Shown one piece after another: positions 5,644 to 11,574 of a stretch of 11,574 nt of DNA (positions within the stretch are counted from its first letter, which is position 1; every line of letters starts with the position of its first letter). This DNA comes from CAIJXO01 sp041308645 (GTDB taxonomy: Bacteria > Patescibacteriota > Minisyncoccia > Phycocordibacterales > GWA1-40-21): assembly GCA_041308645.1 (NCBI GenBank), contig JBFZBC010000045.1, positions 1 to 11,574 of the forward strand, read 5' to 3'. The translations under genes were made by a program, and so were the position numbers. A model generated the notes under the pieces. The model saw only the letters and a list, made by a program, of their open reading frames with translations, had not been told where the DNA came from and made no database searches.

Positions 5644-6234
5644 TTATTTTTGGTTGACCCCTATCCTAGTGAATCTACCAATCTCTGTTCTTTCACCAAA
5701 TTTTTGGATGAAAGATTCAATCAAACCTTTTACAGTCACTTCAGGATTTTTAATGTAATCTTGCTCCATCAATATCTTATCTTTAAAGTAAGCGTTTAAT
5801 TTACCCTCAAGAATCTTGGCTTTGATTTCTTCTGGCTTGCCTTCAACTTCTTTCATAAAAACTTCCTCTGCCTCCTTTCTTACTTTTTCTGGAATATCTG
5901 ACCTCTTTAAAAATTCAGGATTTGTGGCGGTCACCTGCATAGCAATATTGTATGCCAAAGCGCCAAACTCTTCATTTTTAGCCACAAAATCTGTCTCACA
6001 CAAAAGCTCAACTAGAGAAGCTATATTACCAGTAGAATGAGCATATGAAGCCACTCTTCCTGCTCCAAGATTCCTGTCTGCCTTCTTAGCTGCTATACCA
6101 GCCCCTTTTTTCTGTAAAAGAATATTAGCTTTGGATATATCGCCATCAGCTTCTTCTAAGGCCTTCTTACATTGCATAATAGATAGCCCTGTCATATCTC
6201 TTAACTCTTTGACCTGTTCAGTTGTAATTGACAT
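5644..6234 (-). CDS. tsf: Translation elongation factor Ts (short form)
   Basis: EF-Ts recycles EF-Tu by promoting release of GDP. The N-terminal UBA-like domain is clear (LRDMTGLSIMQCKKALEEA from residue 11), followed by the conserved core LVELLCETDFVAKN (74-87) whose TDFV contacts EF-Tu. The protein is 196 aa against about 283 in E. coli, so it has one core subdomain, as in cyanobacterial and many small-genome forms. The C-terminal piece (KGLIESFIQKFGERTEIGRFTRIGV) corresponds to the usual end of short EF-Ts proteins. It lies 128 bp behind rpsB, the classic rpsB-tsf order, and may have its own promoter in that gap. A weak GGA-type SD is possible about 10 nt upstream. The neighbour downstream is a small membrane protein 2 nt away. 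Confidence 0.97.
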   Translation of the reverse strand: MSITTEQVKELRDMTGLSIMQCKKALEEADGDISKANILLQKKGAGIAAKKADRNLGAGRVASYAHSTGNIASLVELLCETDFVAKNEEFGALAYNIAMQVTATNPEFLKRSDIPEKVRKEAEEVFMKEVEGKPEEIKAKILEGKLNAYFKDKILMEQDYIKNPEVTVKGLIESFIQKFGERTEIGRFTRIGVNQK

Positions 6235-6249
6235 ATTTTTCTTATCCGA

Positions 6250-6272
6250 CCAAAACTTTAATTTTAGTTTGG
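6250..6272. other. Hairpin in the tsf 5' region
   Basis: CCAAAACT (6250-6257) and AGTTTGG (6266-6272) pair with one bulged A around an 8-nt AT-only loop, about 16 nt upstream of the tsf start. In the minus-strand transcript it lies between the -10 at 6301-6306 and the ATG. It could be a translational control site (EF-Ts or S2 autogenous control) or a chance fold. Confidence 0.3.
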
Positions 6273-6300
6273 GATATTAATTAACTTTTAAGTGATCACA

Positions 6301-6306
6301 ATTATA
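6301..6306 (-). promoter_or_regulatory. Possible internal promoter for tsf
   Basis: Consensus TATAAT on the minus strand, 67 nt before the tsf ATG; no convincing -35 element at 16-18 bp. It would give tsf a leader of about 60 nt that includes the hairpin at 6250-6272. Confidence 0.4.
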
Positions 6307-6320
6307 CTATTTTTCAAAAG

Positions 6321-6388
6321 AAAAAGCCATTAAAATATAATCACCAAGGTTTAAATTACAGTCTAAGCCTTAAGAACCTTGGCTTTTT
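6321..6388 (-). terminator. Long inverted-repeat structure at the end of rpsB (possible attenuating terminator)
   Basis: On the minus strand CCAAGGTT (6382-6375) is inverted at 6351-6344, and AAAAAGCCA (6388-6380) is inverted at 6329-6321. The two stems share the CCA bases, so they partly compete. The rpsB stop codon lies in the inner loop. The outer stem ends in a U-rich run (TGGCTTTTTCTTTTG), giving a terminator-like end between rpsB and tsf. The loop is large, so it may only be partly effective. Confidence 0.4.
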
Positions 6389-7070
6389 GATAAGTTTTAG
6401 ATATTTTTTCAAGGAAAAAAGTAATACTAGAAACAGAGGAATCATTGGCAACAATAGGATAATTTATTTCTGAGACATCACAATCTGTGCCACAAAGAGC
6501 AATTACTGGAATATTCATCTTTTGCGCCTCTTTTACTGCGAGGATTTCTTTCTTTGAATCAATGACAACTACTGCTTTAGGTAAATCTCTCATCGGTAAG
6601 ATACCAAAAAAGAATCTGTTTAAATTTTCAATCTCTTTGTCAATCATCAATCTCTCTTTTTTTGTATACTTTGATAATTCACCTTTCTCTTTTTGTTTAG
6701 TTAGGTCTTCAAGTTTATTAAGTCTTTTCTTTATCTCAGAAAAATTTGTCAAAGTTCCACCAATCCAACGTCCATCAACATAAGGTTGACCAACTGATTC
6801 GGCAGCTAATTTCAAAGCAGATCTTGCTTCATTTTTGCCACCAATAAATAATACTTGCTTCCCTTCTTTAGCTAAAGTAGCAATAAAAGATAAAGCTTTT
6901 TCTAATAATTCCTCAGTCTTTTCAAGATTGATTATTTCTACTTTGTTTTTAACTCCAAAAATATAGGGTGCAACGCTAGTATGTCTCCTGGTTTTAGAAT
7001 AACCAAAATGAGCTCCGGCTTCAAACATCTCATTAATTCTCTCGTTATTTATCTTTTTTGTTTCTTCCAT
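6363..7070 (-). CDS. rpsB: 30S ribosomal protein S2
   Basis: S2 sits at the head-body junction of the 30S subunit. The 235 aa match the family length. Conserved blocks are present in order: GAHFGYSKTRRH (19-30), the FIGGK region at about 75-79, RWIGGTLTNF (101-110), FFGILPMRDLPKAVVVID (154-171), IPVIALCGTDCDVSEINYPI (187-206) and ANDSS (208-212). The central coiled hairpin (about 115-150) is Lys/Glu rich as usual. It lies 42 bp behind prfA. A weak TTGCAT/TAGGAT promoter may exist in that gap, or an AGGA sequence 11 nt upstream could act as a weak SD. UAG stop inside an inverted repeat that separates it from tsf. Confidence 0.97.
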   Translation of the reverse strand: MEETKKINNERINEMFEAGAHFGYSKTRRHTSVAPYIFGVKNKVEIINLEKTEELLEKALSFIATLAKEGKQVLFIGGKNEARSALKLAAESVGQPYVDGRWIGGTLTNFSEIKKRLNKLEDLTKQKEKGELSKYTKKERLMIDKEIENLNRFFFGILPMRDLPKAVVVIDSKKEILAVKEAQKMNIPVIALCGTDCDVSEINYPIVANDSSVSSITFFLEKISKTYQKAKVLKA

Positions 7071-7080
7071 AAGTTAGAAC

Positions 7081-7109
7081 ATCCTATCAAATTAAGCCTA
7101 AAAATGCAA
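7081..7109 (-). promoter_or_regulatory. Weak candidate promoter for rpsB
   Basis: TTGCAT (7104-7109), 17-bp spacer, TAGGAT (7081-7086; 4/6), ending 10 nt before the rpsB ATG. Read-through from prfA is an equal explanation. Confidence 0.3.
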
Positions 7110-7112
7110 CTC

Positions 7113-8111
7113 TTAAACCTCATCATCTTGACCACTTAAATTATCTTTATCTTGCACAGGATTACCTATATTTTCCCCAACATATTTGATTATATAACTC
7201 ATCCCCTCACCTTGCATGATTTTCTCAATATTATACCAAGACTGCTTAACCCTGTGATCAGTTATCCTATCCTGCAAAATATTATAAGTCCTGATTTTTT
7301 CAGAACGGTCAGCGGTACCGATTTGATCTTTTCTTTCTTTAGCAAATTGAATAGCATCTGCTTCTGATTTTTGCAATTCTAATTTAGCCTGCAAAATAGT
7401 CATCGCTTTTTCTTTATTTCTAGACTGACTACGTTCCGCCACACAACGCACCTCAAGTCCTGATGGCTTGTGCACAATACGCACCGCAGTTTCCACTTTG
7501 TTCACATTCTGCCCACCCTTGCCTCCAGCGCGAGAAAATTCTATAAACAGGTCAGCTGGCTTGATTTCTAATGAGCTTTTTTTTCGAATAGGCAAAACTG
7601 CCACAGATGCAGTAGAAGTATGGACCCGGCCGTTCTTCTCCGTTTCTGGCACGCGTTGAATCCTGTGCACACCTGTTTCATAACGCAGTTCTTTATAAAC
7701 ACCCAAACCTTTAATTTCAAAACTGGCTTCTTTATAACCACCAATATCATTCCTGCTCTCATCCAACGGGGTAAAGCTCCAACCTTTTATACCGGCATAG
7801 CCTGAATACATTTTAGCAAGCATTTCCGCAAACAAAGCTGCTTCATCACCACCCACACCAGCTCTAACTTCCATAATAACTTCATTGGGAAATTCCTCTT
7901 CCTGTTTTTCAACCGTCAAAATATTCTCCATCTGATTCCAAATAACTTCTTTTTGAGACTTCAAAGTTGCCAGCTCTTCATTAGCCATCTCATCCATGCT
8001 TTTGTCTTGAGCCAACATTTCTTTAACGGAAGTTTCCTCACTGTCTAAACGTAAATACTCATCCGCTAAATAACTGGTCTTTTTATTATTTTTAAATTCT
8101 TCTATTGTCAT
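7113..8111 (-). CDS. prfA: Peptide chain release factor 1
   Basis: RF1 reads UAA and UAG in the ribosomal A site and triggers peptide release. The 332 aa include the GGQ catalytic motif (199-201, in AGGKGGQNVNK) and the RF1-type codon-recognition tripeptide P-x-T as PET at 155-157 (in RVPETEKNGRVHTSTASV), where RF2 has SPF. The N-terminal helical domain is about 25 residues shorter than in E. coli RF1. The C-terminal block with KIRTYNILQDRITDHR is typical of class I factors. The ATG at 8111 lies 7 nt after an extended -10 box and has no SD. No prmC gene follows, although it often neighbours prfA in other bacteria. rpsB is next, 42 bp away. Because UGA also ends genes in this window, an RF2 must be encoded elsewhere. 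Confidence 0.96.
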   Translation of the reverse strand: MTIEEFKNNKKTSYLADEYLRLDSEETSVKEMLAQDKSMDEMANEELATLKSQKEVIWNQMENILTVEKQEEEFPNEVIMEVRAGVGGDEAALFAEMLAKMYSGYAGIKGWSFTPLDESRNDIGGYKEASFEIKGLGVYKELRYETGVHRIQRVPETEKNGRVHTSTASVAVLPIRKKSSLEIKPADLFIEFSRAGGKGGQNVNKVETAVRIVHKPSGLEVRCVAERSQSRNKEKAMTILQAKLELQKSEADAIQFAKERKDQIGTADRSEKIRTYNILQDRITDHRVKQSWYNIEKIMQGEGMSYIIKYVGENIGNPVQDKDNLSGQDDEV

Positions 8112-8118
8112 TTTATTA

Positions 8119-8127
8119 ATTGTAACA
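8119..8127 (-). promoter_or_regulatory. Extended -10 promoter of prfA
   Basis: Minus-strand TGT-TACAAT (TG at 8126-8127, -10 at 8119-8124), ending 7 nt before the prfA ATG, so transcription should begin at or next to the start codon. No clear -35. It lies just outside the inverted-repeat element at 8131-8246. Confidence 0.55.
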
Positions 8128-8130
8128 CAA

Positions 8131-8246
8131 AAAATAGAACTGGATTATTCTTTTTTTGGAGCTTAGGACCGCGACGGCGTGAGTCCTGATCAAATTTTCA
8201 GCAGAAAATTATGCGGGTCAAAAAAAGGATAATCCGGTTCTATTTT
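8131..8246. repeat. 116-bp element with 27-bp inverted ends and internal hairpins
   Basis: The left arm (8131-8157, AAAATAGAACTGG...) and right arm (8220-8246, ending ...CCGGTTCTATTTT) match in 25 of 27 positions as inverted repeats. Both differences are U-G pairs in plus-strand RNA but A-C mismatches in minus-strand RNA. Inside are two hairpins: AGGAC/GTCCT (8165-8169, 8183-8187, extendable to 7 pairs) and AATTTTC/GAAAATT (8193-8199, 8204-8210, loop AGCA). The interior (CCGCGACGGCG...) is more GC-rich than its flanks. It fills the rpmE-prfA gap. It could be a MITE-like or REP-like element, a structured RNA, or an elaborate terminator of rpmE: in minus-strand RNA the stem is followed by six U. 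Confidence 0.75.
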
Positions 8247-8248
8247 AC

Positions 8249-8491
8249 TTACTTAGCACTCTTCTTTTTTGCAGGAGTTTTAGCAGCTGAACGGCGGGCT
8301 TTGAACTTCTCTACTCTACCTGCAGTATCAAGGACTTTATCATTACCAGTATAAAATGGGTGGCAAGTAGCACAAATTTCCACAGCTATTACCTCTTTTG
8401 TCGAACCAATATGATATTTTGCCCCACAGACACAAGTGGTTTCACCTTTTGGAAAATATATTGGATGGATATCTTTTTTCATAATCTTCAT
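8249..8491 (-). CDS. rpmE: 50S ribosomal protein L31 (zinc-binding type)
   Basis: L31 bridges the two ribosomal subunits. The 80 aa begin MKIMKKDIHPIYF. They contain the four cysteines of the zinc-containing C+ form: CVC at 20/22 and CATC at 40/43, then the characteristic HPFYTGNDKVLDTAGRVEKF. The C-terminal tail is a Lys/Ala-rich low-complexity extension typical of ribosomal proteins. The start may be Met1 (8491) or Met4 (8482); the family usually begins MK-DIHP, so Met4 is a real alternative. No SD is seen for either. The gene lies 32 bp behind the giant surface gene, with a possible own promoter overlapping that gene's stop. A structured 116-bp element separates it from prfA. Confidence 0.96.
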   Translation of the reverse strand: MKIMKKDIHPIYFPKGETTCVCGAKYHIGSTKEVIAVEICATCHPFYTGNDKVLDTAGRVEKFKARRSAAKTPAKKKSAK

Positions 8492-8499
8492 AAGTTACC

Positions 8500-8527
8500 A
8501 TATTATTTATAATTATGCAAGAATCAA
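8500..8527 (-). promoter_or_regulatory. Candidate promoter of the rpmE-prfA cluster
   Basis: TTGATT (8522-8527) overlaps the UGA stop of the giant gene; a 16-bp spacer is followed by TAATAT (8500-8505), 8 nt before the rpmE ATG. Both hexamers match 4/6. A TATAAA box slightly upstream is an alternative. No terminator separates the giant gene from rpmE. Confidence 0.4.
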
Positions 8528-11500
8528 TTTTCTACGCTCCACGCCTGCAATGTCGCGGTGGTTTGTAAAGTCCGTGTGACATTGAGGAAGGAGTTTTCAG
8601 CTCCAATGTCTACGTTGGAAATAGTGAGTTGTATTTTTACGACACCACCAATATTGGTATTGGTGTTGGTCATATTAGTGAAAGTTAAATTATGCACTTT
8701 CAGATTAGGATTGGTTAAACGTACTGGCGTGCCTCCGTGAACCATCTTCCACACGGCGTCGTTTTGTAAATAAAAGACGGTTGGATCTTCATCAGCATTG
8801 GACATATGGAGAGATAACATTGAAATAATACGATTAGTGGAGACCATGGTCCGCCCAGTGATATTAACTGTATTATTGGTTGTCACCGTTCCCCCCGTCA
8901 CGCCAATATCTGTGGAGGGATTAGTTATTTCAAAATCTACACTTTGACCTAAAGTCGAGGTACTATATTCACCAATTAAATCATATGTGATATATAAACA
9001 AGTGCTCGTACCAGCAACGAGTGTCATTGGTGTCCCGGCCGTAGTGCTAGCCGTACTGCTAGCATCAAAATTACTCAGATCACCAAAGAAAATAGTGTCC
9101 GCCTCCGGTTTGATGGCAGAACAAGATCCATCTTCATTCGCATTTTTGTAAAATAATTGAACATTAGCAAAAGTACTAGTCGCCACCGAACCGTTTTGTT
9201 TAATTTTAAGAGAAGTAATATCCGCATTACCACCAGTTGATAAAAACTTAAATGCTCCGCCCAAATTTTGATTGATTGTAGTTGGTATTGTGGTAGTAGC
9301 TATTTGCGTACCAGAGGAAAGGATAGTAACGAGAACGTTGGAAACAGCCCCAAATAGCCAGTTTATATTATGTCCACCATCCGCCACACTAATCATTTCT
9401 GTACTATCAATAATATTGTCCGCATTCGTATGATATGAATCAGAAACCGAAAGATAGGCAAGATCTCTTTCGCCTTGAGGATTAAAATACCAATAATTTC
9501 CCGGGCTCACTGAGGCCAATGTCAGCACCGCCCCCTCCACTCCCTTAAGAGTAGTAGTGCCGGTGACAATAAGCTCGCCGGTAGTGTCAAAAGTGAGAGT
9601 GTCCGCCGACTCAACCGTTTTAGTTAATAATCCAACAGTGGTGGAAGCATTGAGAGAGATGGTTTGATTAGTGCCAGTTAAATTTAATGCTATCGGATGA
9701 TAAACTCCACTTAAAACAGTTAAATTACCAGCAATATTAGTTGGAGTAGAAGTTGAAGTAGCATAATAAATTCTCGCGTTTGCCCCATCATACCCTGCAT
9801 ACCACATTTTATAAGCATCACCATCTTTAATCACTGAAGGGTAATAGGAAAGATTATCATCACCTGTACCGCTATTACCTAAAGGAATTCGCCCATCAGT
9901 GGAAGTATTATCGGAAGCCGATGAAATATTATTATTATATTTAGTCCAAGTCAGACCATCAGGTGAAGTAGCATAAAAAATTCTCGTGTTTGCCCCATCA
10001 TTCCCTGCATACCACATTTTATAAGTATCATCATCTTTAATAATTGAAGGAGTATATAAATGAACATCATCACCTTTACCACTGGTACCTAAAGGAATTC
10101 GCCCATCAGTGGAAGTGGCGTTGGAAGCTGATGGAATATTATTATTATATTTAGTCCAAGTCAGACCATCAGGTGAAGTAGCATAAAAAAACCGATAATT
10201 TGCCCCATCATACCCTGCATACCACATTTTATAAGTATCACCATCTTTAATCACTGAAGGGGTAAAGACATGAACATCATCACCTGTACCGCTATTACCT
10301 AAAGGAATTCGCCCATCAGTGGAAGTGGCGTCGGAAGCCGATGGAATAATATTATTATATTTAGTCCAAGTCAGACCATCAAGTGAAGTAGCATAAAAAA
10401 TTCTATAAGTTGCCCCATCATACCCTGTATACCACATTTTATAAGTATCACCATCTTTAATCACTGAGGGGGTATGAGCATGAACATCATCACCTTTACC
10501 ACTGGTACCTAAAGGAATTCGCCCATCAGTGGAAGTGGCGTCGGAAGCTGATGGAATATTATTATTATATTTAGTCCAAGTCAGACCATCAGGTGAAGTG
10601 GCATAATAAATCCTATGAATTGTCCCATCACACCCTGAATACCACATTTTATAAGTATCACCATCTTTAATCACTAAAGGGGTAAAGGAATGAAGATCAT
10701 CACCTTTACCATTGGTACCTGAAGGAATTCGCCCATCAGTGGAAGTGGCGTTGGAAGCTGATGGAATAATATTATTATATTTAGTTAAAACAAGAGGTTC
10801 GCCTTCACTAAAATGATCCGCGCTATTAGTTGAATTAATCTCAAGATTAGAATAACTAAAATTTTGTATATACATCTGATTACCAAAACTATCACCATTA
10901 CCCACATAAGAAACTGTAGAACCAGTATTAAGAACTGGTGCGGTTCCAATTGGCTCACGACCAACTAATTGCAATTCACCATTACTCGTTACGGTAAAAG
11001 TTCCCCCGCAAGTGAAATTTTTTCCACCAAGATTAAGAATACCAGAGGTGACGGTACAAGCCTTGTCCGAAGCATTAGTAAAGTCAGTTAAAAGAGTTAC
11101 CTTACCCGTGGTTTTATTTATCTCAATCGGTTCTGGCACGGTACCCGTGGTAATAGAAATAGTTTGATCTTGACTACCACCCATTACGATAGACATCAAA
11201 GCCCCACCAAAATAAGTGGCGGCGGCGGGGACAACAGAGAGGTTACCATTAATGGTTATGGTTTTAGCCACATTGGACAAGGTCCCAGAAGTTAAAATAA
11301 AATTATCAATCGAAATGTTATTAGCTAAGGTCAAAGTATTGGCCGCCGTTTTAGCTAAGATAATAGAGGTAGTGGTGCTAAGGGTACCAGTCAAAGTCAT
11401 ATTATTACCAGTATTAAAAGTAGTGGAAAAAACATTCGGAGTCGTCGTGGCATTAAAAGTTCCATTTTGCGTAAAGTTCCCATTGATCGTCAGCCCTGTT

Positions 11501-11574
11501 CCATTTGGATAATTGATGGTTCCTGTCGTGGTAGCATTGGTAAAAGTTCCATTTTTATTATTCATCACCCAGCC
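8524..11574 (-). CDS. Giant modular surface protein, partial: beta-rich repeats, five-bladed propeller, Ig-like segment, pilin-like C-terminus
   Basis: 1016 codons are visible; the frame stays open past the right edge (GW precedes the GTG at 11568), so the N-terminus is missing. Residue numbers count from that GTG. Residues 1-250 are short Thr/Asn/Gly beta repeats (such as LTLANNISIDNFILTSGTL), like filamentous adhesins. Residues 261-606 are five 70-residue repeats with the core DGDTYKMWYxGxDG and RIxYATSxDGLTWTKYNN, typical of GH43/GH32/GH130 five-bladed propellers. Residues 607-740 resume beta repeats (NIAGNLTVLSG). Residues 745-905 look Ig-like. Residues 915-1014 (DPTVFYLQNDAVWKM, VHNLTFTNM, LQTTATLQAW) resemble C-terminal pseudopilin domains of Patescibacteria. 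No LPXTG or C-terminal membrane anchor is seen. It is likely secreted or pilus-associated, for binding or attachment. UGA stop. Domain names are inferred from sequence patterns. Confidence 0.85.
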   Translation of the reverse strand, partial: GWVMNNKNGTFTNATTTGTINYPNGTGLTINGNFTQNGTFNATTTPNVFSTTFNTGNNMTLTGTLSTTTSIILAKTAANTLTLANNISIDNFILTSGTLSNVAKTITINGNLSVVPAAATYFGGALMSIVMGGSQDQTISITTGTVPEPIEINKTTGKVTLLTDFTNASDKACTVTSGILNLGGKNFTCGGTFTVTSNGELQLVGREPIGTAPVLNTGSTVSYVGNGDSFGNQMYIQNFSYSNLEINSTNSADHFSEGEPLVLTKYNNIIPSASNATSTDGRIPSGTNGKGDDLHSFTPLVIKDGDTYKMWYSGCDGTIHRIYYATSPDGLTWTKYNNNIPSASDATSTDGRIPLGTSGKGDDVHAHTPSVIKDGDTYKMWYTGYDGATYRIFYATSLDGLTWTKYNNIIPSASDATSTDGRIPLGNSGTGDDVHVFTPSVIKDGDTYKMWYAGYDGANYRFFYATSPDGLTWTKYNNNIPSASNATSTDGRIPLGTSGKGDDVHLYTPSIIKDDDTYKMWYAGNDGANTRIFYATSPDGLTWTKYNNNISSASDNTSTDGRIPLGNSGTGDDNLSYYPSVIKDGDAYKMWYAGYDGANARIYYATSTSTPTNIAGNLTVLSGVYHPIALNLTGTNQTISLNASTTVGLLTKTVESADTLTFDTTGELIVTGTTTLKGVEGAVLTLASVSPGNYWYFNPQGERDLAYLSVSDSYHTNADNIIDSTEMISVADGGHNINWLFGAVSNVLVTILSSGTQIATTTIPTTINQNLGGAFKFLSTGGNADITSLKIKQNGSVATSTFANVQLFYKNANEDGSCSAIKPEADTIFFGDLSNFDASSTASTTAGTPMTLVAGTSTCLYITYDLIGEYSTSTLGQSVDFEITNPSTDIGVTGGTVTTNNTVNITGRTMVSTNRIISMLSLHMSNADEDPTVFYLQNDAVWKMVHGGTPVRLTNPNLKVHNLTFTNMTNTNTNIGGVVKIQLTISNVDIGAENSFLNVTRTLQTTATLQAWSVEN
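9751..10788 (-). repeat. Five tandem 210-bp repeats encoding propeller blades
   Basis: The phrase ttagtccaagtcagaccatc recurs at 9941, 10151, 10361 and 10571, exactly 210 bp apart, and a diverged edge copy starts at 10781. Each unit encodes 70 residues in frame. Copies are nearly identical at the DNA level except at a few positions; the first and last units are diverged at the outer edges. This indicates recent in-frame amplification inside the giant gene. Confidence 0.95.

Noticed and set aside
7113..8111. Assignment of the release factor as RF2 because of the AGGKGGQNVNK form of the catalytic loop.
   Set aside because: The codon-recognition site is PET (P-x-T type of RF1), not SPF, and the surrounding RVPETEKNGRVHTSTASV is RF1-like.
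9751..10788. Regular 210-bp repeats considered as a CRISPR or satellite array.
   Set aside because: Units are in frame, encode a continuous conserved protein repeat, and lack short repeat/unique spacer alternation.

Overview
The window is AT-rich bacterial DNA that most resembles a Patescibacteria (CPR) genome. The signs are an EF-Ts of only 196 aa, a compact rpmE-prfA-rpsB-tsf cluster, a giant Thr/Asn/Ser-rich surface protein whose C-terminus resembles the minor pilins of that group, and start codons placed directly behind -10 boxes. This placement is inferred from sequence character, not from a database match. UGA ends at least two genes here, so the code looks standard (table 11), not the UGA=Gly code of Gracilibacteria/SR1.

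Region 1-2288 (minus strand) is a two-gene unit: an MsbA/LmrA-type ABC exporter half-transporter, then a partial gene that reaches the window edge just after an HExxH zinc-protease motif. Region 2289-3923 holds a divergent 5' region with a DnaA-box-like cluster, then a plus-strand MFS exporter. The MFS gene is preceded by a roughly 230-nt leader with a 41-codon ORF, a strong intrinsic terminator and an alternative helix that excludes it. This looks like a translation-sensed transcription attenuator controlling an efflux pump, and it is the most interesting regulatory system in the window.

Region 3922-4952 (minus) is a Nudix hydrolase / CYTH-domain pair. A tRNA-Thr(UGU) on the plus strand (5151-5226) meets the minus-strand translation cluster at a shared symmetrical terminator (5228-5250). 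That cluster reads, in transcription order, rpmE, prfA, rpsB, tsf and a small membrane protein. A 116-bp element with 27-bp inverted ends and internal hairpins lies between rpmE and prfA.

Region 8524-11574 (minus) is the 3' part of a very large secreted protein. Five tandem, near-identical 70-residue repeats (210 bp each) look like a five-bladed beta-propeller of the GH43/GH130 type inserted between filamentous beta-rich repeats. An Ig-like segment and a pilin-like C-terminus follow.

A recurring theme is that first genes of transcripts (leader ORF, nudix, prfA, probably the ABC gene) have a -10 box 7-9 nt before the start codon and no Shine-Dalgarno sequence, which predicts leaderless mRNAs. 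The two cleanest internal starts (HExxH gene, MFS gene) carry strong AAGGAG sites.
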